This document shows, in pieces, positions 38,371-50,800 of a DNA stretch of 64,000 bases. This DNA comes from Lagopus muta (taxonomy: Eukaryota; Chordata; Aves; Galliformes; Phasianidae). The notes beneath the pieces are model-generated. The model searched no databases. It saw only the letters and a program-made list of their open reading frames with translations, and had not been told where the DNA came from. The position numbers and the translations under genes were made by a program. The stretch spans positions 72,054,134-72,118,133 of the forward strand of contig NC_064435.1 of NCBI RefSeq assembly GCF_023343835.1, in the 5' to 3' direction. Position 1 is the first letter of the stretch. Each line of letters opens with the position of its first letter.

Positions 38371-41300
38371 CACAGGCCCTAGCTGCTCCTAGAACAAAAC
38401 CACGGCTCAGGATGATCTATGCTGTGACTGATAATCATATTAGTATTTATGGGAATTGCTGTGTAAAGTTACACACGGCATTCCTTGCCAAAGGATCGAT
38501 TTAATGCTCTGCCTTTAAGGTCCATCAATTGTCTGAATAGTTTCCTCTTTATAGATTTGGGCAATATGAGACTGCATTTTCAGATACTCCTGGCGGGGGT
38601 CCAGTCATGGATTCACAGATGCATTGATTCAGAGGAGGAAATGAAGGAGATAGGGAGGAACTGGGGAAGTACAGACCTGGTAGTCGGAGTCAGATTGAAT
38701 GAGTCCTCTGTTCCCCGCATTGGAGGGACTATACCAATCTCAGGTATGTTTAAGAAAAGGGTCTGAATCACTGAGTTCTCTTCCAAAATAACCAAGAAGC
38801 TTACAGTATTTTTGTCAACCTGTTTATTGGCCATTTAAAAGTCTATTTTAGAAATATATGTACGATTGTGCATACTATTCACTAGACTGGCATTTGTCAA
38901 AATGAGCCTAGCTTGTCTCCCCATTCTTCAAGCCTCAGTTTCATTCCCAAATATTTCAGACAGGCTATCTATCTGGCAACTCTTTCTCAGGACCTGGAAT
39001 ACCATTTTTTATCATTTCTCTACTTGAAGTGGAATCACACTGAAGAGTGTTGCATATCCTTGGCTAACAGCCCACTGAAGCTTACTTGCCATCTTCTCTT
39101 TCCCCTTTAAGTTTTTATCTCAGCTAAGGGAAAGTCATGACATTCAGTCTGGTTTCCTTCATCTGCACAGTGCTCACAAAGCTAAAACAGGAGCAGTAAG
39201 GGAGGAAAGTGTTATGAGCCATTAGACCTTAAGCCAGTCCAGCTAATTCTGCTCAGAAACAGATGTTTTCATCGGATTTGCTAATTCTTCCCAGATATAA
39301 ATCTTCTCTCTAGATTACTTGATTTCAGTGGAATTCATACAAGAATGCTGCCAGAAACCTGTATGTATGCTTTCCTGCCCTGCTCCTGGGTCACTCTCCT
39401 TGTTGATGGCCATTAGAGAAGGAAAGTACCAGCGGCACAGTGACTTGAGATGCAGAGTGTCTTTAGTCCCTGCAGCTCCTTTCACAAGAGGAGAGGCAAC
39501 ATTTCATAAGCAGACATTACTGATGTTCCCCTCCGCACAGGATAACCACTTTACATTCACAGTTCTCCATGAGATGCATAAATTAATTTGCCCAGCTCAG
39601 CTCTTCACTGTGACTCACATCCAGCTCTTCAAAATGGGAAAAAAAGCAAAGTTTGGTGCTTTGCTGCGTAGAAAGTGGCAGCTGCATAGCCAGCTCACTG
39701 GAGAACTTTGTATTAGCAATAAAGAAAAAAAGGTGCCCACTGCTGCTAAATGGTATATGGAAAAATGAAACCCTAAGATACGTTTGTGAGGTGCACCAGA
39801 GCTATCTCTAATAGATACCACATGCTGCCTGACGTAGTGCCAAGGTGTTACGGAATCCTCTGAAAATTTAAGATGATGCTTTTCTTTCTTTCTTCTCCCC
39901 CTTTTTTTTTTTTTTTTTTAATCCTTCTTTTTCTTGTGTTTCATAGCAGACCAGAGGAAGGTAAAAAGGGCATTTTAGCATCTTGCTGTATATCAGTGGC
40001 AAGGGAGTAATGTAATCTTTTGTCCAAACACTTCTATATTTGGTATTTATAATTTTAAGGATATATTTCAGGCCAGATATTTTCTCTTTCCAAAGGTATT
40101 TTCTCCTTTACATCTGTGCTGATGTTGTATAGCTGAAAGAAGATACTTCGCAGACGAACACACATATTTCTTCTCTGACTAATTGTTGTTGCCACTAGTG
40201 TGGCACGTTCATTTTCTCCTGGAAACTGAACTATCATCAGACTTAATTTTGTGGCATTTTATCACACAGTTGCTCCTGGAAAGAAAGAAAATGCTGTAGT
40301 ATGGAAAGGGCAATGATAAATAAAAATACCTTTAAAGTCAAGGTCTTCAGCCAGATGAGCTCAAAGAAGAAAATAGCAATGCTCTTCTTTTAGAAAATCC
40401 ATTACAGCATTTTCTCTCTGGCCACAGAATGGCATGAGTGCTGCTGTTACACATGTCTGCAGTCAGCTGGAATTAGAAGAATGGGAAAAGCTACCTCAAT
40501 TCTGTGTACTGATTCCACAGCACCCCAGAAGCCACTAGAGAAGCTGGCATGTAGAAGAACAAAGTATGAGGGGGAGAGCTGGAAAACAAGAAAGAGATCT
40601 AGTGAAGTTCCTTGTGATCAAAATGTGTTGCCATTTTAGGAGGCTATATTTCCTACCCCTTATTGACATTCATGAATGTAAATGTGTAATTTCATGTGTT
40701 GCTGGAAGAGTCCATCCTTTATGTCAGACCAGATGATGGAGCAGCCTTTCAATGGACACAGCAAATGCATCTGTGATAATTTTTCCATCCACTAGCAAGC
40801 TCAGCTTAAGACATCTGTAACCTATCTATCTCAGAAATTGACAAAAAGTTAGTACTTTTCTAAAGTGGCCACATTATCAATGACATGTCCATCCTCTCAA
40901 ACATCTGAGAACACTCTCAGGGTGAAAAAACACATTCCGGTTATGAATGCTGCCTTCAATTAGCAGCACCACTGATGCAGAAATGGTTTCTGGGCTGTTC
41001 TCATACTCCCAGCCATCTGTTAAAATGCCATCAAGGCAGCTCAGAAATCCTTGGGTTCATTTCACTGATGTACACCTGCCAAATAGTGTACATCATAGGT
41101 AGGCATGGGCAAGCTATCACAGTCCAGCAAGAGCCATTTCTGTTGGAAGTCTCAAGGAAAAGACTGCCAACCTCCTGCCTTATTTCCTTGTGAGACACTG
41201 GTGATTAATGCACAGAGATGATCAAACACTTCTTTGCTATTAGATTCTGAGAAATCAGAATCCTTTCAAGAAAAAAAAAAAAAAAGGAAATAAAAAGAGA

Positions 41301-42899
41301 ATCTGTAACATGAAAATACTTTAAAAGTTCAAGCACATCTTTTCATTGCATTATCTGACTATGAAGCTCGTTTACTGCTATTTCTTTTTTTATTTGCCAA
41401 GGTAGCTTCCATAAAATCTATAGCTGCAGTTGAAAAGAAATATCCTGAAAAGACTGCCCTGCAATGACAACATATCAAGAACAATGTTCACAGGAAAAGC
41501 ATTTAGTAAAAGATCATTCAAATGGCACTTTGCACGTACTCTATCAGTGAAATGCATCCACCTCTGAGGTAGTCCGTGGGCACTGTTAATGGATACTGAA
41601 CACGGCAGAGAATTGCGTATCCATGTGAACAGAAAAACTTTTACAGAAGCTATTATTTGAAGATAGTCAACTCCATTGACTACAGGCAGTTTATATGGGG
41701 TTGCTTTTTAAACATAGCAAGGAAATAGATGCTTTCTCACTGGTTGTCTCTGTATCTTTGGTCTGGTCAGGCCTATCAACCCTTCCTCCAGGAAGACAGT
41801 GTCCTAGCAGGAGGAAACATCAACTGTCTTTGGTGAGATTTGCCTTCCAGCTCATTCCAGCATCTTCCTGTAATAAATACAAGCTGATGGGAAAAGGGAC
41901 CCACAAGGATGGGAAGAAGGTGGTGGCAGTAAGTTTATTACCAGCCGTGGACACCCGTACTGAGAGGACAGTATGGCAACTTCCTTGCTAGACACCTAGG
42001 TGGTGAAGTTTGGCACCCAGAACTGCCAATTAAGTGTGCTAGAATGAGCCAGTAAGTCTATAGGTATGCTGAGTAGGGAAGAGTAGGAAGATTTGCTGTA
42101 GAATAAAGTGTGGCTGTTAAGAAGGAGATTAAAGTCCAAGACCTCCATGCCAACTTTTTCTAAATACCACTGTACTTCTGGGAGAGACCCTCAGGACAGG
42201 TAAAGGTCTCAGGTATCAGTGCAAGGATAAGAATGGGGGTAAAACTGGAGGATTTAGGCCTATTAAGACTAGAGGACAGGAGAAAATTCCAATGGATGGG
42301 TGGAATGCACCTTTAAAGAAACAGGTCCAATTTACTTGTATGGGAATCCACATCTGATAGAGTTAATAAGCATGGAAAATTCTCTTTACAGCTGACATAC
42401 CATCAGAAGGGATGTGGCTAATGCATTGTGCCTTTGAAAAGGCCAGAAATGAAATAAATAGCACAAGTACAACGACAAGAGGCGATCACACTGCCAACAA
42501 TACCAGTACTGAGTAACAGAGCAAGGGCAGTACTTGCAAATACATTTAAAACAGCACCAGATGCCTAAAAACAGCATGAGGGAGATAGAACGCTTAGCAT
42601 CAAATAGCAATCATCACCAAAACAAAACTTGTGGTGTGCCATGGGAGGAAGATGACCCATGGCAGTTCTGCCATGCACTGGAAAGATAGAGTGGGACGTA
42701 CAGATTGAGGAGTGATATCATCCATGAAGAGTAATGGAAGAAATGTATGATAAGAAAGAAATTAACTCTAGAATGCTTGTGGGTAAGAAGACTGAAATGC
42801 TACTAACACCACGATTTAAGAAATGCTATTTCAGATCAGATCACCTGAAAATTTAGGACTGATAACTGTAGGAGTCTTGGCTATCTTAGAGTACCAAAG

Positions 42900-43730
42900 A
42901 GTGAATAAATGCAGTGGCACTATCACAGTGGCCATTGCAGTGGCCTGCGGACATCACAACGGCCACCACTGCCCTCACAAGTACGGGAGCACCAGCAGGT
43001 GGCTCACACTTGCTGAGCTTAGGCCCTCTGGGTGCCACACATGGATGCACAGGAGAGGAGCCAGAGCAGGAAGGCAGGCGACTGCCCGCCTGGGTGTGGG
43101 GTGAGAGAGAGGCAGTGCCAGGAAGCGCAGAGGAGGATGCCACCTGGAACGCAGATTCAGTGCAATGGGAGCACAAGAGGAACCACTGCATGAAAGCCAC
43201 AGCCACCACTCTTGTGTCCAATGGCATGCAGCCCACTAACCAGTCTACAGGAAGGAACAAGATGAAGCATATCTGTGTGCTTCATCAGCCAAAGAGTGAA
43301 GTATGGCACAGGCATGCCCAGCGCTCAGAGAATGGCATGCAATTAAGTCTGTCCTGCCATTCACTGAGAGGATGGAGATCTCATCATGCTCATCACAAAG
43401 GAATATTCTGCAGGCAATACTCAGGTGTCTGGAAGACTATGAGGTGCAGCGTTGCCCCTTGGGGACTAAATGGCATGGGGCACCTCATCCCCTCTTTGGC
43501 AGTGGATGCTGAGGAGCCCATGGAGGTGCATCCTCCACAGAATGGCATGAGGCCCAGCTATGCCAGACATGGACAGAACAACAGGAGGCACAACTGACAC
43601 CACCAAACAGGCAGCTATGGAAGCCACAGCTCCAGCTACCATTCAGGCTACTACTGATCACACGCCTTGGGAACCACAGCTACAGCCACCAGATGATTAC
43701 AGGAGGCACAGTTATGGCCACCAGTAAGAC
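42900..43730 (+). other. Unclassified GC-richer stretch with His/Ser/Tyr-rich frames
   Basis: This block is richer in GC than its flanks and has an open plus-strand frame of 227 codons (42914-43597). The frame begins at GTG, and its first ATG is only about 90 codons in. Past its stop, the same frame continues with a GSYGSHSSSYHSGYY segment broken by further stops. The motif AATGGCATG recurs four times (near 43220, 43330, 43468 and 43540), and ACAGGAGGCACA occurs twice. It could be a degraded retrocopy, an unlisted repeat or a minisatellite-like expansion. I do not recognise a protein family. Confidence 0.35.
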
Positions 43731-43796
43731 AGTAGTATCTAACCAAATGTTTTCCACTCTCCTGAGAACAGGAAAAGGCCAAGATGTTCCTGATTT

Positions 43797-43858
43797 TAAG
43801 AAAAAAAATATATTAATAATAAAAAACAAACAAACAAAAACAAACAAACAAAAAAACA
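43797..43858. repeat. A-rich / (AAAC)n tract
   Basis: An A run, a few AAT units and then repeated AAAC and AAACA units follow just downstream of the unclassified GC-richer block. The tract could be the decayed poly(A) tail of a retrotransposed sequence, since it lies on the 3' side of that block. Confidence 0.7.
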
Positions 43859-44394
43859 ATCCAGATCCTTGCTGTGAATTTGTACATCTATTTCTTTGGG
43901 TGCTATGGGGAGGTGCACAGGGCAGAATTTAAAAGGAGGGCAATAAAACTGAATGTAAATAGAAATAGACACTATAAGAAAAGAGAAAGCAGAATGGGTT
44001 TAATAGAAATGTCAGGTAGGTTACCATTGGAGAGGCTAAAAAGTCAGTACTTTAAAATTTAAAAGAAGAGAGCAAGAATGATCACAAAGCAAGTCAGCTG
44101 AAATGCAAACAGAGAATTAAAAAAGCTGAAAAAAACCCTCAAAAAGCACCTTGGAAGGGCAGTTATGCTGGCAGCAAAAAAGCTGTGTAAATACTAAAAA
44201 GCAGGAGGTGCTGGGTATTGTGAGATGCTTAGCTGACCACTATGTAAAAAGGACATCGTACCAGTGTAAGTCCCATCTAGAAATACAGCCCTGAGGCAGT
44301 TCTGGAAATCTCATCCTTCCAAACCTGGCAAGAGGCAGTCTGTCCTAGAAAATAGGACCTCAGAGCACTGGATGAGTGCAGTGAGTAGGAAAAT

Positions 44395-44560
44395 TGCCAG
44401 CATGGCTTCTATCACAGGAAACCTCTGCACCAGCCTACAGCTCTATCAGTAAGCATATGGATAAAGAAGATCTCTTGGACCCAATATACCTCAATTTTCA
44501 AGAAGCCTTTTACCTGTTGAAGCTGTTTAAAGATGTTGAGATGTTTCTAAGGAAAGCTCC
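44395..44560 (+). mobile_element. Possible old CR1 reverse transcriptase fragment
   Basis: CAGCATGGCTTC (encoding QHGF) is followed about 86 bp later by a frame that reads DPIYLNFQEAF. These resemble the CR1 motifs QHGF and YLDFSKAFD, and in a good CR1 copy at 47.6 kb the equivalent spacing is about 105 bp. The two motifs lie in different frames here, so the segment is broken. The assignment is tentative. Confidence 0.4.
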
Positions 44561-45378
44561 TTCAGTGGATAAAAAACGAAGGATTAGCTTAGTGGTATCT
44601 TCTTAGCATAGGCTGCTGAATGGTTCACCTACAAACAGTGGTCTGTAGGAATCTGGTTTTGGTTTGTTGGTTCTTTTTTTTTTTCTTCATTTTCTTCATC
44701 AATTCCTTGGAAAAGGAGCATAGAAAGATCCAAAACATGGAGGTAATGAGAACTTCCAGTTGCAAAATACCAGCATGATGGTATGGATCTTGTAAAACTG
44801 CATGTGTGCGTGGTGGGAGTGGGACAGATGAAAACATGAAGGTATGTAAACATGTGTTATGTGTCTAGGGGGAAAATAATCCCTAATGAAGGAAGTAAGC
44901 TAATCGGAAGTAGCAGAAATGGAACATGACTGCTGAAGAAATATGAGGAGAATGAGTCATTGAAAATGGCCAGGCTCAAAGACTGCCAAGTATTTGTATC
45001 AGTATCAGCACAGGCAATCTCCTATTGCCTGTACTGGTGACTGAAGAAAAAGCTCAGCAGAAGGGAGTGATGCCAGGCACACTGTGCTTGTTTGTGAGAT
45101 GTTAGGCCTCACAGCCAACCTCACTGAGTGTGGCTGGGTTGGAGAGCTAAGACATGGTTTATATTAAAACCTGCCTCTGTGACACTGAGGCATCCTTGGT
45201 TCTTCATGGCTTTTTTCAGAGCCATATAGTGGAGAATGTGATACTGAGTAGTAATTGCCATCAACACTGCCAGAACCAGCTACCTGAAAGTGAGGGAGTG
45301 GTAGCAGATGCATCTTTGGTCCGTGCAGTGTCAACCTTCATAAGCCTCTACAGTAACAGGAGGGAGATGAAAGAAGCT

Positions 45379-45870
45379 TTTTGTAGTCTCTCATCTGAAA
45401 AGACTGAACCTACTGCAGTGCTGCAGGTATGTATTCTAGTGAATAGAGAATTCAACAGGATGGATTAGGCCATTAAAACAAGAGCATGGAGTTCTTCCTA
45501 TTTAGAAGGAAAACAATCTGAACCTGAGGTTTGGACTCATCATTCAAGCTGCAGCACCAATGAACTTTAAAGCAGACTGTAGTAAGAAAATTAATATTCC
45601 TCTCCCTTACCTTGGCACTCCTGCATCCTCACATTAAGCTTGTGGGCTTGCAAGGAACAGATTTTCCAAAAAATACACAGTATGTAATTCAGTATGTGAG
45701 GCTGATTCTTGTGATCAACATATTAATTTTAATCCTGTTGATCATGTCTGCTGTAGTTCTGCATTGTCTGCCATTTTCTCAGGGTTGTTTTGTAGCCTCT
45801 TCTGAGAGGATTGAACATACTCTAGTGCTGCAGTTCTGTAGTTTAACAATGAGAAGTTTAACAGGACAGT
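45379..45870 (+). repeat. Pair of diverged direct repeats (about 84 bp each, 408 bp apart)
   Basis: Segments 45379-45462 and 45787-45870 are similar by eye. They share TTTTGTAG, CTGAAAAGA against CTGAGAGGA, GAAC, AGTGCTGCAG, and the later TTCAACAGGA against TTTAACAGGA. They are direct repeats and may be two pieces of one old element or a local duplication. No family is recognised. Confidence 0.45.
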
Positions 45871-46782
45871 CATCAAGAAGAGCAGTCATCATTCATGCTG
45901 CTAAAATACTGCAAAAGGACATGGGCTTTTTTCCTTTATTTAACCCAGATCTCAGAGGAGATTTTCCAGTGAGGTTGGAGGTATTTTGTGTAGTTCCTTA
46001 GGATGATCAGGCTCTTGGCTGATTTCTCCAGTACTCCTCGGTCTTCTGTCTCCAAAAAAGAGTGTACTGTACTCTACAAACCATGCAGAGGAAAAGTTAG
46101 AGCAGTGGACATAGCTCTACTGTTGAGTGTGGAGCCTGCTTACCTGCCCAGATCACATGTGATGCTGTTGGGAATCACAAATACAGTCCTTACCAAGTGG
46201 CATCAGTGAAGAGGAACACCTGGGCACTGAATCCACATCATCATGCTCACTGTGACGGAGTACTTAGCATGGCTCCCATTCACAAATAACTTGTCTCTAT
46301 CAGCTAGATCAGCATCACTCTTCATGTTCCATACTTCACGCTTCTTCCATTCATTCATCAACTGATTTTAGCTTGCTTAACCATGCTAATATGCAAAAGG
46401 AGGTTCTGATTTACAGGGCTATGTTTTCAATATGAACACTTTTAAGTTCATTATCAGTTACAGAACGAGGCTCCAGGTGAGATGAAACCCTTGCCTCATG
46501 AATATTGTTAGTAAAGCTTTGTATGCTGATGATGGAAGCCAAATAAAAGCCAGCCAAGGTGAATCAGCATGTGCTCTGTGACTAAGCTATCTTTATCTCA
46601 TGCAGTGACACCACTGATCCCTATTTAATCACACAAGATGACAGTACTGAGAGGAGATAAAAAGGAAAAACTGGCATCTATGACTGGGTAACAAATCTAA
46701 AAGCTATTGCAATTCTGCTGGAGGCCGAGGAAGGTGTGCTGGATGGAGAAGCTGTAATTTCCTTTAAGATTACAGAGGTTTT

Positions 46783-46858
46783 ATGGCTACGGGATTTGAA
46801 CCATTGCATCCTAGTGGTTCTTTTTCCGACCTTGAGCACATCTCTGCTTGCCATGCAA
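46783..46858 (-). other. Degraded tRNA-like remnant
   Basis: The minus strand contains GGTTCAAATCC, a good RNA polymerase III B box, at about 46802-46792. About 50 bp upstream is TGGCAAGCAGAG, which resembles an A box. ATGGC near the 5' end can pair with GCCAT near the 3' end. The T arm and anticodon arm do not pair well, so this is not a functional tRNA. A tRNA-derived SINE head or tRNA pseudogene is possible, but chance is not excluded. Confidence 0.25.
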
Positions 46859-47377
46859 AGGCTCACCTGTGTTTGCTCTCAGGTGAAAAAACGAGGAGCC
46901 TGGCACTTGGTGGAAGCCTCAGCATCGCCATAGGGCAGACAGGGAGCAGGGAAGGAGCAGGCACAGTGTGAAACTGGGAGGGGAGCTGAGGGAGAAGTGG
47001 CAAGCACAGGTGCAATCTGTGGGAATCGAGTGCTCATGGCAGGGTTGCCAAGGGAGGGCACAACCCCCGGTGCATCCCTCTGTCTGTGTTCCATGCTGGG
47101 AGCTGCCACTGTTCGCTCCCAGATGGTGCAGCAGCTAACATTAGAAGTGTTCAGCTTGTGTAAAGCACCAGCTCAAGAAAAAGTAACGAGGCTGTTTCTT
47201 TGAACGCGAGATGCTTCATCCACTTGCTCCCCACATGCCATCTGCCCAGTTTGTCACCCATGTGAGGGCAAATTGGAAGCAATCCTGGGCAAACAGCTCA
47301 GTGAGAAGAAAAGAGAGCAGAGGGGACGTAAGTCCCCATGAGCCCTGCCTGCACCATTTTTAAGGCTGCTGTCAGGA

Positions 47378-47825
47378 ATTAAAGTCCTGAGGGAATTGGT
47401 TGATGTAGTCACCAAGTCTATCTTGAAAAGTCATGGCAGTCAGGTGAAGTCCCTGGTGACTGGAAAAAGGCAATGTCACATCCACTTTTAAGAAAGGTAG
47501 AAAGGATGACCCCAGGAACTATCAACCTGTTAGCTTCACTTCAGTGCTGGAGAACATCATGGAGCAGATCCTCCTGGAAGCTATGCTAAGGCATGTGGAA
47601 GAGAGGGAGCTGATATGGAATAACCATGGCTTCACCAATGGCAGGTCCTGCCTTACCAACCTTGTCACTTTTCATGATGGCATGACTGCATCAGCAGACA
47701 AGGAAAGAGTCACTGATGTCATCTATCTGGACTTCAGTAAGGCCTTTGCCCAGAAAACACCCTTCTCTCCAAAATGGTAAGTTATGGATTTGATGGGTGG
47801 ACTGTTTGATGGACAAGGAACTTAT
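47378..47825 (+). mobile_element. CR1 LINE ORF2 fragment (reverse transcriptase)
   Basis: The plus strand encodes the CR1 reverse-transcriptase series in order: a GDWKKA-like start, a region corresponding to [34 protein letters not shown] and [10 protein letters not shown], then a shifted segment resembling GWTV. The open frame at 47544-47780 is part of this element. It has lost both its 5' portion and its 3' UTR and is interrupted after the FSKAF motif, so it is dead. Confidence 0.9.
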
Positions 47826-50800
47826 TGCAAGATAGCTTGTTGTTATCTAAATATTTACACCTCTGGACAAATCTGTAACAAGTTTTTGGAAGTGAGAAAT
47901 CAATCACTGTACTAAACTACATAAAAAAACAATAAATGGTTTGTCTCTCTTGAAACCATCCTCAGAGTACTGGGTCTTCACAAAGATATGCATCTACTGC
48001 AACTAAATAAATAGGAAACAGAAGTAAGCTTAGGGGTTGCTGAAGCTCATCCACCTGAGTGACAGATGCCATGACTAAATGAGCAGTATTTGTCTGTATT
48101 TCAGTCTCCAAATACAGGAGACACAAAGACAACAGACATCAGGAGGAGCACAACAGGTGACAGAATGCCTCATGATAACAAGAGCTACTTGAGCAACGAA
48201 AATCCTTCTTGTAAGTAATACAAATCTGAAAGACCAGCTGGAAGCAGAATGCTTCCAAAAATCAAACCTTCTGGGGAAAAGAATCTCCTCAGTGTTGTGT
48301 GGCTCTCTGTGTTTTAGAAGAGACCTTGGTCCCTCTGCAAACATTTCTTCTCATTCCATCTGGATACGCGTACCTTTTTCTTGCTGTAAACTTGATTTGT
48401 AGCTCTATTCCAGAGGGCACATCAGAAGGGAAGATAAACAGATGTAGAAGAATGATGAGGCTTTTTGCAATATCATCACCTTGGCAAAGGAGGGAGACAG
48501 TCTAGTGAAGCCTGTTGGATACTTGTTCATGAATTGATGCTGTTGTATTAATGATGGAGTTCCAGTCTGGTGCTCAATGGCTCCATAAAATAGCTATTCA
48601 CAGCACAGAGAAAAAAAGCAAAAGCCCTGTGTATGCAGTGACAAATAAATAAGAGAAGCGGAGAAGTTAAAAAGGACTTAATCAAAGAAGCTAGCATCTA
48701 CTTGAGAACCAGTCACCAATTCCACAGCTGGAAGTGGCTACAGCTCATATATTTCTAAAGCATTTGGTTCGTTTAGGAATACTTTACCTGATTCTTCAAT
48801 GGGCTTTCAGAACATTAAGCATCTGCTCTGTAAATGCTACCTTCAGAGATCCACTGGGATTGTACTGCAGACTGCAAACCCTGTCATATTCAGTGCACGA
48901 GGGTCTCAGACTGCACAAAATCCTTTTTTTCTCATTACATGGCTTCTTTTCCTCCAAACTCCTTAAGCTTCGCTACAGATTTCATTGTTTTACTCCGATA
49001 ACTCCAAGAGGTACTGTCAGGGAGCTAATGAAAAGCAAGAATGGAGTGCTAACGAGGGGGGAAAGCCCAGGAACTGATCTTGTAATTCTGCTTTGAAACA
49101 AAAATACAAAGCAGGATGAAGTCCATCAAGGCAACTGTTGCCTTTTAATCTTATCGCTTTTTGCTTTGTTTTCCTTTTGAATGAAGATTTGAAAGAGCTA
49201 AAATTGTTCATAAAAGCTACTAACCACAGAGGCAGGCGGAGCACCATTGAACTGGATGTTCCCAACACATGACTTGAGGCATTTGTGTGACATTCACCCC
49301 TTGGCACGGTTACTTCTGCGTGCTGCTGGACATCACCAGCCAAACCAGTCCAAATTAGAGTATTTCAGCAAAGTCAATGAGCCAGTAAAATATTATGCAG
49401 AATAATGGAGGATTTATTTATTTTCTCTGCTTGAATGATTTCCCCTTAATAGCTGCAGCTGTCACAGACAGGCATATATACGGGCTTGGAAGTTCAGGAG
49501 CCTGCATGCTAGAATGTCTTGCTTCAGTGGGCACAAGGGAATGCAAGCTGTGATCCACCTCTGCTCATACAAACTGCAGGAGGCAAAACTTGTTGAAAAA
49601 AAAAAGTTATTTTTCTATGCCATTTCCTTTTGTTGTTTGCTAGAGTCATCGAAGGGCTTATTTTATTTTCTTTTAAATTTGATCTCCTAATAGGGCTGGT
49701 GTTAAGGAACAAAATGACATTTTGGGCTACCATACTCAGCTGTGGGCGCTACTCCCATCATGAAATGCCAAAGAGAACAAGGTGCTACAGGCAGCAGCAC
49801 AAGTGCACAGCACCAGGGTACCACCATTGTTAGAACAGGTGGAATTTTAAATTACACAGTGCCTGGTCTGCTCGGTGGCCTCTTATGTACACATGATCTT
49901 GCTGCTGGGACATGATAAGTGTTGTAGGTGGAATGACTGCAGTTTCTGACACTATTTTCCTCTATACGTGACCCAGAGTAACTGATGTATGAGCATATTG
50001 CTTTGGCTGTAATCTCACCCACAGCACCTCAGCTATTCCTAATGACTGTGCTGGGATTGCTTATTGGAGCTATGCCACTGTACAGAAAAGAAAAAAAAAA
50101 AAAAGGATGAATGGTAGGGCCAAAAGACCAAGACATTTGAAATAAAGCTACTAAGACATACGGCTGATTTCTGTGTTTAACTACCTAGTAACAAAGAATT
50201 TGAACAGCTGGCCTATTAATTCAAAAATTGGCACTTTCCTGCAAGCACTTAAACACCCAAATCCATTCAGCTGTCTGAAAAACACCTGCCCTCAGGAGAG
50301 CACTCTGTGATGTAGACCACAACCGATACAGGTGCCCAGGCTCCGGGGCAAGGTGAGATGCTGCATTAGATAGCTCTTGGTTGCTCCTTGCTAGAGAATG
50401 ATGTAGTCTCAGCTGAGTCTACCAGTCTTCTCTCTATGCTCTGTAAGTAGGGCCAGGCAAACATGGGACTGTGCTGATCCTACACTCCCTTATTTTCTGC
50501 CAGAGGCTGTGTTGCAGTTAGAACCACATTCACTTCACTGCAGGAAGAGGCAGGGACAAACCAAAGCACAACATGCCCACTTCTGCAGCTAGGTGGACAA
50601 GTACACAGACAAAAATAGACTGTACCATGAACTATAGGGCTTCTAATGAGACCTGTTAGTAATTCTCTGTAAAGCATTCAAGGATGACAGAAAGAACCCT
50701 GCATCTTACAACTCACTTCTCTGTGGGACAGAGAGCCTTCTGCCAGTGGGGAAAAAAAGATGTAGCTAGCAATTGTCCTCTGTTAAAGAAGAAAAAAGAC

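Larger units (their letters stand above)
36301..47377. other. Intergenic stretch (central part)
   Basis: No gene with exon structure is seen. The stretch contains the (GGGAT)n array, a perfect 11 bp inverted repeat at 38347-38370, homopolymer runs near 39900 and 41270, a GC-richer stretch at 42900-43730 that I cannot classify, an A/AAAC-rich tract at 43797-43858, a weak CR1 segment near 44400-44560 and a diverged pair of similar segments at 45379-45462 and 45787-45870. A 149-codon frame at 39319-39768 has no recognisable domain and is likely chance. Confidence 0.65.

Noticed and set aside
39319-39768. 149-codon frame on the plus strand.
   Set aside because: It has no recognisable domain, no repeat signature, no CpG promoter and ordinary intergenic composition. 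This length is expected by chance in 64 kb.
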